Positions 8,917-18,096 of a stretch of 64,000 bases of DNA are shown here, in pieces. Source of the stretch: JAJEFO01 sp965214325. GTDB taxonomy: Bacteria > Pseudomonadota > Alphaproteobacteria > Rhodobacterales > Rhodobacteraceae. The DNA lies in the NCBI GenBank assembly GCA_965214325.1, contig CBDCBG010000006.1, positions 2,232,001 to 2,296,000 of the forward strand. The letters run 5' to 3'. Position numbers and translations under genes: made by a program. The notes beneath the pieces are model-generated. The model did not search any database. It had not been told where the DNA came from and worked only from the letters and a program-made list of their open reading frames with translations. Numbering within the stretch: position 1 is the first letter of the stretch; each line of letters opens with the position of its first letter.

Positions 8917-11214
8917 ATGAACACGCTCGCCATGCACCCTTCAGACGCCGTCCAGATCGGCGCTTCGTGCTTCTCCTTCGCATCCGAGGACGGCCAGACC
9001 GTCTGCTTCTCCAACCTCGAGCCCTTCGACTGCCACGACGAGAACGACCGCCCGGCCATGAGACTGCGGATCGCCAGGTTCGCCAGGCACGGCATCCGCC
9101 ACAGGGACCTGCAGGCTGCGTTCGGCGTTGGCCGCGCGACGGTTCAGCGTGCGGCGGACAAGCTTCGGAACGAGGGCGAGGCGGCGTTCCACGAGCCGCG
9201 CCGGGGCCGTGGAACGAGCGTGATCACCGGCGAGACGGCGCGGGAGGCGGACCGCCTCCTTTCCAAGGGCATGAGCGGCACCGCGGTTGCCCGCGAGCTG
9301 GAGGTTCCCGCCACGACGCTGAACCACAACCGCCGCAAGGGGTTCATCGGCGCGCGACAGCCCGAGCCGGAGAACACGAAGCCGGAGGCGCAGGAGGAGC
9401 AGCCGGCCGGAACGGACACGCAGGACGAGGATGTCCGGGCAGGCCTGCTCGGCCGCAGCGAACGGGACCGGCGCGACCGGGAGGCGCCGATGGGCCGGGG
9501 CGCGCGCGACAGCGCGGGGCGCGTCGCGGCCTCGGCGGGGGCGATGGCCGAGGCGCATCCGCGCTTCGACGAGCCTCTTTCGGCGGTCGCCTGCGGCGGC
9601 GTGCTGGCCGCGCTGCCGACGCTCCTGAAGGAAGGGCTGCTCGACCGTTCGGGCGCGTTCCTGTCGCTGCCGAAAGGATGCCACGGGCTGACGAGCACGC
9701 TTCTCCTGCTCGCGTTCCTGTTCATGGCCCGGGTCCGCAACCCCGAGGCGCTGCGCCACGAGGCTCCGGGGGAATGGGGCGCGGTCCTGGGGCTGGACCG
9801 CTGCCCGGAAGCGAAGACGCTGCGGCGCAAGATCCGGGCGCTCGCATCCGACGTTCAGCGGGTGAAGGGCTGGCAGGACGCGCTGGCGCGGGCGTGGATG
9901 GCCGACGAGCCGGACGCCCACGCCACGCTGTCGGTGGACGGGCACGTGAAGGTCTATGCCGGCCGCAAGGGCCGCCTTCCGAAGCACTTCGTGTCGCGCC
10001 GGAAGCTCTGCCTGCCGGCCTCGACCAGCTACTGGGTCAACGCGCTCGGCGGCAGGCCGCTGCTGTGCCTGCACAAGGATCTCGATCCCGGCATGGCCAA
10101 GGCGCTGGAGCACGACGTCCTTCCGGCGCTGGATCGGCTGGGCCTGCCGGGACCGGACGCGCCGGATCTCACGGTCTCGCCGGAGGCCGCGCCCGCGCTG
10201 ACGCTGGTCTTCGACCGGGAGGGATGGAGCCCGGCCCTGTTCGCCCGCCTCGCCCGGCGTGGCATCGCGGTGATCACCTGGCACAAGGGCTTCAGGGGCG
10301 AGGACTGGCCGGAGGAGGAGTTCCGCGCCGTCGAGGCGCCGCTCCACGGTCCCGGCGGCGCCGGCTCGGCCGAGGTCCGCCTTGCCGAGAGGCGGATCAG
10401 GCTGGGCAAGGGGCCCGGGGTTCGCCAGATCCGCCGCTTGCTGGACTCGGGCCGGCAGGTCCCGCTCGTGACCACCGACTTCGGCGTGCCGACGGAGCAG
10501 GCCGCAGGCGCGCTGTTCTCCCGATGGGCGCAGGAGAGCTTCTTCAAGTACATGCGCGACGAGTTCAGCCTCGACGCGCTGCCGGTGCACGGCCTTGCCG
10601 AGCAGGATCCGGAGGCGCGCGTCGTCAATCCGGCCCGGCGCGAGCTGGACCGCCGGATCAACCGGATGCGGAACAGGCTCGGCACGCTGCGCAACCGCGT
10701 CGCCGACCTGACCGGGGGCGGGCCGTCCGGCACGGCCGCCAGGTCCGCCGAGAGGCTGAAGGCCGAGATCGGGACGCTCGACGCCGAGCGCGAGGCGCTC
10801 AAGCTCCGGCGCAGGGATCTGCCCACGCACGTCAAGGTCGCGGAACTCGGCGAGGATGAGTGGCTTGACGCGCTGCCCTCCGGCGAGAGGCTGCTCCTCG
10901 ACGTCATCCGCATGATCGCCTGCCGCGCCGAGACCCGGATGATGCCCGCCGTCGCCGACGCGCAGGGCGCGAAGCAACGCCCACGCCGCACCCTCGCCGA
11001 ACTGTTCCAGTCGGATGCCGACATCGTCCCGGACCCGGAAAACGGCATCCTGCGGGTGCGCATCCTCGGCACCGCCAGCGATGCGGGCGACGCCGCCGTC
11101 GCGGGACTGCTCGAAGAGCTCAACCAGACATGCACGATCTTCCCCGGAACCGGCCTGCGCATGGTCTGCGAATTGCCCGGGAACAATGCCAGGGCGGGGA
11201 AACCCGCCTCATGA
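8917..11214 (+). CDS. Large transposase (765 aa) with N-terminal helix-turn-helix
   Basis: The N-terminal 150 residues contain two HTH-like segments (RHRDLQAAFGVGRATVQRAADKL, cited as RDLQAAFGVGRATVQRA, and SGTAVARELEVPATTLNHNR), followed by a charged linker. A hydrophobic, helical middle part reads LLLLAFLFMARVRNPEALRH. The likely DDE residues are Asp in LSVDGHVKVY, Asp in LTLVFDREGW and Glu in RWAQESFFKYMRDEF. A coiled-coil-like stretch (LDRRINRMRNRLGTLRNRV) follows. The reading frame is intact and lies inside matched inverted repeats, so the element may still be mobile. I recognise it as a putative DDE transposase but do not assign an IS family. Confidence 0.75.
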   Translation: MNTLAMHPSDAVQIGASCFSFASEDGQTVCFSNLEPFDCHDENDRPAMRLRIARFARHGIRHRDLQAAFGVGRATVQRAADKLRNEGEAAFHEPRRGRGTSVITGETAREADRLLSKGMSGTAVARELEVPATTLNHNRRKGFIGARQPEPENTKPEAQEEQPAGTDTQDEDVRAGLLGRSERDRRDREAPMGRGARDSAGRVAASAGAMAEAHPRFDEPLSAVACGGVLAALPTLLKEGLLDRSGAFLSLPKGCHGLTSTLLLLAFLFMARVRNPEALRHEAPGEWGAVLGLDRCPEAKTLRRKIRALASDVQRVKGWQDALARAWMADEPDAHATLSVDGHVKVYAGRKGRLPKHFVSRRKLCLPASTSYWVNALGGRPLLCLHKDLDPGMAKALEHDVLPALDRLGLPGPDAPDLTVSPEAAPALTLVFDREGWSPALFARLARRGIAVITWHKGFRGEDWPEEEFRAVEAPLHGPGGAGSAEVRLAERRIRLGKGPGVRQIRRLLDSGRQVPLVTTDFGVPTEQAAGALFSRWAQESFFKYMRDEFSLDALPVHGLAEQDPEARVVNPARRELDRRINRMRNRLGTLRNRVADLTGGGPSGTAARSAERLKAEIGTLDAEREALKLRRRDLPTHVKVAELGEDEWLDALPSGERLLLDVIRMIACRAETRMMPAVADAQGAKQRPRRTLAELFQSDADIVPDPENGILRVRILGTASDAGDAAVAGLLEELNQTCTIFPGTGLRMVCELPGNNARAGKPAS

Positions 11215-11233
11215 AAGTTGCCTGTCGCAAGGG

Positions 11234-11257
11234 GCGAGGTCAGGACGTGTGAAGTTG
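11234..11257. repeat. Right terminal inverted repeat of the large IS
   Basis: Reverse-complement partner of 8762-8785, lying about 20 bases after the transposase stop. Its outer edge meets the beginning of the serine-recombinase remnant. Confidence 0.8.
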
Positions 11258-12431
11258 CCGTGCTCGCCGGTGCGCCCTGCGGCTGCCGCCATCACAGGAA
11301 GACCCGGGACAGCGATGCCTTCCACGAAATCGTCGAGCCGCAGGCCTCGGCCGTTCGCGACATCTGTCGTGCGTATGCCTGTGAGCACATGAGCATCGGC
11401 GCGATCACCCGAAGGCTCAACGAACGCGCGGTCCCGACAGCCACCGGCCGCAGCCCGCGCTGGGAGCGTTCGGCAGTGTGGGGGATCTTGCGCAACCCGG
11501 CCTGCAAGGGCAAGGCCTGCTTCGGCAAGACCCGCCAGCAGCCGCGGACGTCCGTGACGCGTCCCCTGCGCCAGCGCGGCCACGGCAGGGCACGAACGGC
11601 CACGCGAGGACTGGATCGAGATCCCGGTCCGGCGATCGTCAGCGAGGAGACCTTCGCCCTGGCCGAGGAGAGACTGGCGCTGAACAAGGCCCGCTCGCCG
11701 CGCCGCGCCAAGACCCCCAGCGTGCTGCAGGGGCTGGTCACCTGCGGCAAGTGCGGCTACGCGCTGTCGCGCACGTCGACCCGGACGAGTGCCCGCAAGA
11801 TCCACTATTGCCGCTGCCTCGGATCCGACGCCTGGCGCCATCTCGACGGACCGCTGTGCGACAGCCGGCCGGCACGCCAGGACCAGCTTGATGACATCGT
11901 CTGGACCGAAGTGGTCCGTCCGCTCGAGGACCCGGCCTTGATCGGGGCCGAGATCGACCGGCGACCGGAAGCGGACCGCGCCTCCGATCCCGACCGGAAA
12001 CGCGAGATCGACCTGCGGCACCGTCCGACCCGGATCCGCAAGAGCCTCGACCGCCTCGTCACGGCCTGTCAGGAGGACCTGATCACGATCGAGGAACTGC
12101 GTGCACGGACGCCGGACCTTCGCCGCCAGGAACAGGCGCTCAGCCGCGAACTGCACCTGGCCGAGAACCGCGCCAGGGACCAAGACACATGGCTCCGGCT
12201 GGCCGAGACCCTGACCGGGTTCATGGACCGGCTGCGCGTGTCCGCCAAAACGCTGGACATCGACGAACGCCAGCGCATTGTCCGGCTCCTCGTGAAGGAG
12301 GTGCAGGTCACAGAGGACACGATCACCATTCACCATTCCATCCCGATCCCGGGATCGCCGCAGGACGATCCAGAACCGTCAAAACCAGGCTCGGACGTCA
12401 CTGAAGGCAAAAGTTGCCTTTTGCGTTCAGG
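11251..12431 (+). pseudogene. Large serine recombinase, C-terminal part only
   Basis: The frame matches the middle and C-terminal parts of a large serine recombinase. A 'recombinase' DNA-binding domain (SIGAITRRLNERAVPTATGR, WERSAVWGILRNPACKGKAC) is followed by the zinc-ribbon VTCGKCGYALSRT with its paired Cys, and a coiled-coil C-terminal region ending in RIVRLLVKEVQVTEDTITIHH. The catalytic resolvase domain with its Ser nucleophile is missing: the large IS abuts it at the 5' side. At the 3' side the frame runs on without a stop into antisense group II intron sequence near 12430. It is non-functional and marks a lost integrative element. Confidence 0.85.
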
Positions 12432-13149
12432 GAGCCGTCGGCGCCCCTTGCGGGGTTCCCTTCCGTTCCCTGCGCGCCCGGTTCGAGCGGCGCATGCCGC
12501 CCTTGCCGTCGTCCTCCTCCACCGGCATTTCCAGCCATGCCTTGACGAGTCCGAGCATCCTGCCGTCGCTGACGCGACGGGCGACGCTCTTCATCAGTTC
12601 GGCATGCGGTATCTCGCCGAAGTGGTTGGACAGGTCGCAATCGACCACCTCGTTGTGCCCCGTGTTCAGGAGGCTGTGGACGCGTCTCACCGCGTCGTTC
12701 GCGCTCCGCTCCGGCCGGCAGGCGTACTGCTCCGGTTGCAGGTCGGCCTCGAATGTCGGCTCAAGCAAGAGCATGGCCGATGTCTGTGCCACCCGGTCCC
12801 GTATGCAGGGAATGCCCAGAGGCCGGAACTGGCCGGGCTGCTTCTTCGGGATCAGCACCTGCCGCACCGGCTTCGGCGCGTAGGTCCCCTCCCTCTGATC
12901 CCGCGACAGTTCCCCGAGCCAGCGATCCACGCAGCGCGCCTCGATGTCCGTGAACCTCTCCCCGTCGACCCCGGCAGAGCCGCCGTTGTGGCGCACCCTG
13001 ACCCAGGCCTCGTGCAGGAAGTCGGCCCGCCACACCTTGTCGGCGAGTGCGTGAAACCGCCGCTCGGGTTCTTCCTTCGCTTTCGCATGCAGCATGGTCT
13101 GGAGTTTCCGAACCGGTACCGACCCTGTTAGATTTGCATCAGTGGTCAT
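12427..13149 (-). pseudogene. ltrA: Group II intron reverse transcriptase/maturase, N-terminal half
   Basis: It starts MTTDANLTGSVPVRKLQTML and carries RT domains 0 to about 4: NGGSAGVDGERFTDIE, RQVLIPKKQPGQFRPLGIP, DRVAQTSAMLLLEP, EVVDCDLSNHFGEIPH and RKGTPQGAPTAP. The frame stops there, before the catalytic YADD motif, and the thumb and maturase domains are gone. The upstream in-frame ATG at 13167 is also possible, but homology begins at MTTDAN. The truncation point coincides with the fused tail of the serine recombinase. Confidence 0.88.
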
Positions 13150-13639
13150 GCCTTGCGTCCTTTCCATGCCATTCTCGAATCAGGGCCCCTTCCCTCCGCC
13201 GGCATTGCCCGGCCTCATCGGTAGTACGGGCCCATCCGCCACCCTGCCGGCCCGGACTGGTCCTCGCGGATTTCCGGTTGGCGCGTGCACGCCACCGACA
13301 GGGCTTCCCGTGTTGCCTCTTCTCTCGTCTTCCATGCATGCCAGTGCCAATGCCCCGGCGGGAGCGGGTCGGCGCCCGTGTCGCTCTCTTCCCGATCCGC
13401 CGTCGGCCTTCCCCTTGCTTCAGGAGGGTCGGCTCCCGCATCGACTGTTTCGAGGCCTGCTCGGCATTCACGCGTGTTCCGGCCTGCATGGTCGCTGAAC
13501 CGCCCAGGGCGGCCCTTCTGCCAGAGTGCTTCAGTCCATTTCGTTACCTCCATGAACCGCCCTGGCTGCTACCAACCGGAGCGACAGTTGTTGCGTGGGA
13601 TTCGCACCCACCAGAGAGAAGCGCCTTACCACGGCGCAC
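12432..13639 (-). mobile_element. Truncated group II intron (5' end to mid RT)
   Basis: Reading the minus strand, the segment from 13639 begins GTGCGCCGTGGTAAGGCGC and continues to a GGTGGGTGCGAATCCCAC hairpin, as expected for the 5' end and domain I of a bacterial group II intron. About 490 bases of ribozyme sequence precede the RT gene. The intron is cut near 12432, so the 3' RNA domains (IV end, V, VI) and half of the maturase are missing, and it cannot splice. Confidence 0.65.
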
Positions 13640-13676
13640 TGAAAGTCCGACTATAGCGCGGCCTGGGCCAGGGCGA

Positions 13677-14187
13677 ATGAGCGAACTGGTCGACGGCGAT
13701 CTCCGAGTATAGCTACGGGATCCGGTCAATGGAAGAACGTTCGATGATGCCGATCACGGCTTGTCCAACTGCATGTCGGCAGTGGACTGGATTGTCGAAT
13801 TGGCAGACCGGACCTACTTCGTGGAAATCCAGGTTCCTGACAACCCCGCTGCCAGGAGTTTCGATCAGCGGAGCGAATTCGTCGAATCTTTTGTCGTCGG
13901 GGGAACTCGACAGGAAGTTGGTCGCGAAGTTTCGTGACACCTTTCTTTTCGAATGGGCATGCGAGCGTGTCGACAAGCCGGTCTGGTATGTCGTGATCGT
14001 TGCCTCCAAGACATTGGAAGCTGCTCATTTGGTGACTCGAACGGATGCGCTGAAGCGCGAACTGCCTTCAAGGACTCCGGGCCCGTGGGCAAAGGCCGTC
14101 GCGCACGGTTGCCCTGTATTGAACGCCGAGGCGTGGAACCGGACACTTCCCGATTTTCGCCTGTCACGGATCTCCGTAGAGGCTTAG
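13677..14187 (+). pseudogene. Broken gene of a conserved unknown family (stop codon plus frameshift)
   Basis: The frame from ATG 13677 reads MSELVDGDLRV, an in-frame TAG at 13710-13712, and then a sensible protein sequence: NGRTFDDADHGLSNCMSAVDW, IVELADRTYFVEIQVPDNP, and FDQRSEFVESFVVGG. Coding sense then moves to another frame at a run of five G (13899-13903): DRKLVAKFRDTFLFEWACER, VDKPVWYVVIVASKTLEAA, down to the TAG at 14185-14187. The two halves fit a family of about 170-residue proteins with a VEIQ/VEIK-type core. Function is unknown. Two lesions show it is dead unless the sequence is in error. Confidence 0.6.
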
Positions 14188-14552
14188 GGCAGAGTTGAAG
14201 ATCGACCTTGAGTTGGGTGTGGTCAGTCCACAGGTGAAGCAAGGGGCTCGCGCTCCTCGCCCTGACTGTCCCAGACGATGCCTCGTCGTGCGATCAGGCG
14301 TCTTCCTTCTGTTCGTCTGTACGTGCTGCGAGAGGACGTGGCAGGCGCCGGAGATGAAAGTGTCGATGGCTGAAAAAGGGGGCGGCATTCGGCGATTCGC
14401 CGTTCTATTCTTGGATTGCCCTCGCTATCGCTCAGCCCCTGTCGTCCGTGCCGTCCGCGGGCGCGCAGCCGCGCATCCAAAGGAATAGGCACGCTCGACA
14501 GGCGCGGGCCGTCACCGTTCTCGCCAGATTGGACATGGCCGCTCGGGACGAC
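14188..14552. other. Intergenic stretch, no recognisable gene
   Basis: About 360 bases between the broken gene and the convergent permease gene. Only short overlapping frames with no homology are open. No repeat, terminator or RNA gene was recognised. Confidence 0.5.
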
Positions 14553-15995
14553 CTAGCCTTGATTTTGGCCGGCCATTCCGCCGGACACTTCTTCGGTAGC
14601 CTCGTCGGCCAGAGCTTCCGGCAGGATCAGGTTCAGCACGATCGCGATCACGGCCGCCGGCAAAATCCCCGACGCGGCTAGAATGCGCGGCGTGTCCGGC
14701 AGGTGCTGCAATGCGTTGGCCGAGCCAGGCGCAACGTTCAGCACCTCGAGTTGCAGGCCGAGACCCACCGACAAGGCAATCGCGAAGATCACCATGTTGC
14801 GACGGTTCCAGACGACGTCGGCAAGCATCGAGACACCCGCCGCGACCACCATCCCGAACATCACGATAACGCCACCGCCGAGCACCTCAATGGGCACGGT
14901 GCGGATCACGCCGCCGACCTTGGGGATCAAGCCGCAGATGACCAGGAAAACCGCGCCGATGGTCACGACATGGCGGCTCATGACGCCGGTCATCGCGATC
15001 AGGCCGACATTCTGGCTGAACGAGGTATTCGGCAGACCGCCGAATATCCCCGCAACCGCAGTGCCAAAGCCGTCAGCAAAGGTCGCGCCCTGGATTTCCT
15101 TGTCGGTCGCCTGCCGGCCAGCGCCGCCCTTGGTGATCCCTGAGACGTCGCCGACGGTTTCGACCGCTGAAACAAACGCCATCAGGCAGAAGCCGATGAT
15201 CGCCGCCGCCGAGAACTCGAATCCGTACTTGAGCGGCTGCGGCAAGGCGAAGGCCGCAGAACTCGCCCACGAACCGGCAATGTCGCCCAAGGGCAGCTTT
15301 CCGGCTCCGATGCAGTAGAAGTAGCCGACCAGGATGCCGATCAGCACGGCCGAGACGGACAACATGCCGCGCGCGAAGAACTTCAACCCTAGCGTGACGA
15401 CAACCACGATCAGCGCGGGAATCCAGCTCGAAAGCGAGCCATAGCTCGCAGCGCCCGACGCCTTGGCCTGAACGCCACCCGCCGCGTACTCGATGCCAAC
15501 CTTCACGAGTGCAAGACCGATCATCGTCACGACAAGACCCGTGACCAACGGTGGAAGCGCGAAGCGGATCCTGCCGATCACGGTGCCCAGAAGCGCATGG
15601 AAGAGACCGCCGATGAGCACGCCGCCGAACAACGCGGCGAGCCCGTCAACGCCCTTGCCGGCGACGAGCGGGATCATGATCGGAATGAACGCGAACGACG
15701 TGCCCTGCACGACCGGCAATGCCGCTCCGATCTGTCCGATCGTCACGGTCTGCAGAAGCGTTGCAAGCCCTGCGAACAGCATGGCCATCTGGATCAGATA
15801 CAAGAGTTCCGGAAAGTCCGGGCTGTTCGAGCCGAATCCGAAGCCGGCCGCGCCGGCCACGATGATCGCGGGCGTGACGTTCGAGACAAACATCGCCAGC
15901 ACATGCTGGATCCCCAGCGGAATGGCGCGATGCAGCGCGGGAGTGTAGTTTGGGTCGCGGAGCTGCTCCGGCGTCCCGATCGATGCATGGGCCAT
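14553..15995 (-). CDS. NCS2-family xanthine/uric acid permease
   Basis: A 480-residue, highly hydrophobic protein with about 12-14 membrane segments. It starts MAHASIGTPEQLRDPNYTPALH followed by the first helix (cited as LGIQHVLAMFVSNVTPAIIV). The NCS2 signature GLPNTSFSQNVGLIAMTGV lies in the second half, with the conserved Gln and Asn of the purine-binding site, and AFVSAVETVGD contains the conserved Glu. It imports xanthine, urate or related purines with protons or sodium. It heads the allA-puuE-uraD side of the purine cluster, but its 16-base spacing from allA on the same strand makes it the last gene of that operon. Confidence 0.88.
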   Translation of the reverse strand: MAHASIGTPEQLRDPNYTPALHRAIPLGIQHVLAMFVSNVTPAIIVAGAAGFGFGSNSPDFPELLYLIQMAMLFAGLATLLQTVTIGQIGAALPVVQGTSFAFIPIMIPLVAGKGVDGLAALFGGVLIGGLFHALLGTVIGRIRFALPPLVTGLVVTMIGLALVKVGIEYAAGGVQAKASGAASYGSLSSWIPALIVVVVTLGLKFFARGMLSVSAVLIGILVGYFYCIGAGKLPLGDIAGSWASSAAFALPQPLKYGFEFSAAAIIGFCLMAFVSAVETVGDVSGITKGGAGRQATDKEIQGATFADGFGTAVAGIFGGLPNTSFSQNVGLIAMTGVMSRHVVTIGAVFLVICGLIPKVGGVIRTVPIEVLGGGVIVMFGMVVAAGVSMLADVVWNRRNMVIFAIALSVGLGLQLEVLNVAPGSANALQHLPDTPRILAASGILPAAVIAIVLNLILPEALADEATEEVSGGMAGQNQG

Positions 15996-16011
15996 GAGTG
16001 TTCCCTCCCTG

Positions 16012-16539
16012 TCACGATGCCTGTGCCGGGCCCGCTCCGGCGCATTCCACTCCCGGCTCGACTAGATACGGGGAGTCGAACCAGTGTTCTTCGAGGTTCG
16101 GACTGTCGCCAATCCGATCCATGACCGCAAAAAGCCCCGGCGCGTGCAGAGGCGCCAAGACCCCGTGCCATGTTCCACGGTGAAAATTCACGCCCTGGCC
16201 GGTCGCGGCGACGAAGGCGCACGGCGTCCCCGGCTTGCCGCTCGCATCCGGAGCGACCACGACCAGAAAGGGATGACCGGACATCGACACGAAGGCCTGG
16301 CTGCCGTCCGGATGCCGCTCGACAAGCGCGATTTCCACTGGCCATGCGACCGTCTCGCTCTGGAAAACGCTTATGCCTGCACGCCCGCCAGGCCCGAAGT
16401 CGAGGCGGGCACGGTCGTGGAACCTGCCGCAACGGACGCGATTTATGATCTTGTCCGGATCGCCCCTGGCTTCGAGAACATCGCCGAACGGCGCGAAGGA
16501 AGCCGCCACGAGCGGCCTTGCAACAAGCGTCCTGCTCAT
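16012..16539 (-). CDS. allA: AllA, ureidoglycolate lyase
   Basis: A 175-residue protein that splits (S)-ureidoglycolate into glyoxylate and urea, the step after AllE. It contains the AllA hallmarks: an N-terminal AASFAPFGDVLEARG, ISVFQSETVAWPVEIALVER, HPDGSQAFVSMSGHPFLVVV, GQGVNFHRGTWHGVLAPL with the His pair of the active site, and VMDRIG near the end. The start overlaps the stop of puuE-uraD by four bases (ATGA), showing translational coupling. Confidence 0.95.
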   Translation of the reverse strand: MSRTLVARPLVAASFAPFGDVLEARGDPDKIINRVRCGRFHDRARLDFGPGGRAGISVFQSETVAWPVEIALVERHPDGSQAFVSMSGHPFLVVVAPDASGKPGTPCAFVAATGQGVNFHRGTWHGVLAPLHAPGLFAVMDRIGDSPNLEEHWFDSPYLVEPGVECAGAGPAQAS

Positions 16540-17948
16540 GCACCCAGCTTCTCATGGAGCCTGAGCTCGGCGATTCGCTCGACCTGCCGACAGGCTTCCG
16601 CGAACTCGGCGTCCGGGTCGTGGTCGATCCGTCGGCGGAATGCCTCCATGATCGATGCCTTGGTATTGTCGCGGACGGCGATAATGAAGGGGAATCCAAA
16701 CTTCGAGGTGTAAGCGACGTTCAATTCCGTGAAGGTCGCCCGCTCCTCGTCGGTCAGCGCGTCGAGACCGGCCGAGGCCTGCTCGGCGGCCGACTCGTCC
16801 GTCAGCCGCCTGGCCTGGGCCAGCTTGCCTGCAAGGTCAGGATGCGCGGCCAGCACTTCCAGGCGCCTTTCCATGGGCGCCGCGCGGAAGATGCGAGCGA
16901 GCGCGGCATGAACGCCGACGGCGCTGTCATGCATCGGCCCAAGTTCGAGCGCATGTGCTTCCTCGGCAATCCAGGGCGAATGTTCGAAGACCGCGCCGAA
17001 TTCGGTCACGAAGGTCTCCCGGTCCATTTCCGAGGGCCGCACCTTGCGCACAGGGGGATGCTCCGCCGCCCAATGCTCGGCAATCTGGAGCCGTGTCGCG
17101 AACCAGACCCCGTCGTGCCTTCGGAAATGCTCCAGGATCCGGCGCAGCGCGGCCGCACGGCTCGGGCGTCCGATCAGGCGGCAATGCAACCCGATCGACA
17201 GGATCTTCGGAACGCCGGCCCGACCCTCCTCGTATAGAACGTCGAAAGCGTCCTTCACCATCGTCTCGAAGTCATTGCCGGCTGCAAACCCGGACTGGAT
17301 CGCGAACCGCATGTCATTGCAATCGAGCGTGTAGGGGACGATCAACTGGTCCTTTCCGCCGACGCGGATCCAGTACGGCAGATCGTCTGCGTAGCTGTCG
17401 GCGATGTAGGCGAACCCGCCTTCCGCCGCCACCAGTTCAACCGTGTTCATGGAGCAGCGGCCAGTGTACCAACCACGCGGCGCTGCTCCCGTCACCTCGG
17501 CATGGAGCCGGATCGCTTCGCGGATCTGCGCGCGTTCCTCCGCAACGGGCATGTCCTTGTGCTCGATCCATTTCAGCCCGTGGCTCGCGATCTCCCAACC
17601 GGCCGCCTTCATGGCCGCGACCTGCTCTGGCGCACGGGCGAGCGCCGTTGCCGCGCCGTAGATCGTGATCGGAACGTCCTTCAGGATTCTGTGGACCCGC
17701 CAGAACCCGGCGCGTGCGCCGTATTCGTAGATCGATTCCATGTTCCAGTGGCGCTGTCCCGGCCAAGGCTGGGCGCCGGTGACCTCCGAGAGGAACGCCT
17801 CCGAGGCCGCATCGCCATGGAGGATGCAGTTTTCGCCGCCTTCTTCGTAGTTCAGGACGAATTGCACGGCGATCCTCGCCCTGCCCGGCCAGTTGGCCTG
17901 CGGCGGCATGGCGCCGTAGCCGGTCATGTCACGAGGATACCGCTTCAC
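16536..17948 (-). CDS. puuE: Fused PuuE-type allantoinase and UraD (OHCU decarboxylase)
   Basis: A 470-residue two-domain enzyme. Residues about 1-305 are a polysaccharide-deacetylase-type allantoinase (PuuE): RYPRDMTGYG, VQFVLNYEEGGENCILHGD, WEIASHGLKWIEHKDMP and GWYTGRCSMNT. Residues about 310-470 are OHCU decarboxylase (UraD): FVTEFGAVFEHSPWIAEEA, the catalytic His in LAAHPDLAGKLA, and NVAYTSKFGFPFIIAV. It converts OHCU to allantoin and allantoin to allantoate. I take the GTG at 17948 as start, because homology begins at VKRYPRD and GGAAGGGA lies just upstream; a longer open frame has no homology. Confidence 0.93.
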   Translation of the reverse strand: MKRYPRDMTGYGAMPPQANWPGRARIAVQFVLNYEEGGENCILHGDAASEAFLSEVTGAQPWPGQRHWNMESIYEYGARAGFWRVHRILKDVPITIYGAATALARAPEQVAAMKAAGWEIASHGLKWIEHKDMPVAEERAQIREAIRLHAEVTGAAPRGWYTGRCSMNTVELVAAEGGFAYIADSYADDLPYWIRVGGKDQLIVPYTLDCNDMRFAIQSGFAAGNDFETMVKDAFDVLYEEGRAGVPKILSIGLHCRLIGRPSRAAALRRILEHFRRHDGVWFATRLQIAEHWAAEHPPVRKVRPSEMDRETFVTEFGAVFEHSPWIAEEAHALELGPMHDSAVGVHAALARIFRAAPMERRLEVLAAHPDLAGKLAQARRLTDESAAEQASAGLDALTDEERATFTELNVAYTSKFGFPFIIAVRDNTKASIMEAFRRRIDHDPDAEFAEACRQVERIAELRLHEKLGA

Positions 17949-17976
17949 GAAGTGGATCCCTTCCGTTGATGGCCAC

Positions 17977-17987
17977 TTGTATACCAA
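17977..17987. promoter_or_regulatory. Palindromic candidate operator between puuE-uraD and uraH
   Basis: TTGTATACCAA is an almost perfect palindrome around GTATAC, 29 bases upstream of the puuE GTG in the 148-base divergent gap that also holds the uraH promoter. It may bind a purine-catabolism regulator. Confidence 0.3.
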
Positions 17988-18096
17988 GGCAAACGAATTG
18001 TATTTCAGATTAGTCTTGTCGGGACCCTTTGTCGAACATGCTGTGCGGCAAGGTGGAACTCGCCGGCTTGACGCGTGAAATTCTGGAGGATTCTTC

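Larger units (their letters stand above)
8762..11257 (+). mobile_element. Insertion sequence with 24-bp terminal inverted repeats and a 765-residue transposase
   Basis: The ends are defined by nearly perfect inverted repeats: TTCACACGTCCTGACCTCGC at 8766-8785 and its exact reverse complement at 11234-11253, extended to about 24 bases with one mismatch (8762-8785 and 11234-11257). The single large gene fills the element. No clear target-site duplication is visible, consistent with later deletions: the left flank is an IS1634 remnant and the right flank a headless recombinase. The IS family is not assigned. Confidence 0.75.

Noticed and set aside
8886..10859. Long plus-strand frame overlapping the large transposase
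   Set aside because: It is extremely rich in Arg, Gly, Ala and Pro, has no motifs, and lies in another frame of the 765-residue gene that has real features and matched inverted repeats.
11251..13131. A single 630-residue plus-strand protein
   Set aside because: Only the first 390 residues resemble a serine recombinase; beyond about 12430 the frame is antisense to the reverse transcriptase, so it is a fusion by truncation, not a native protein.
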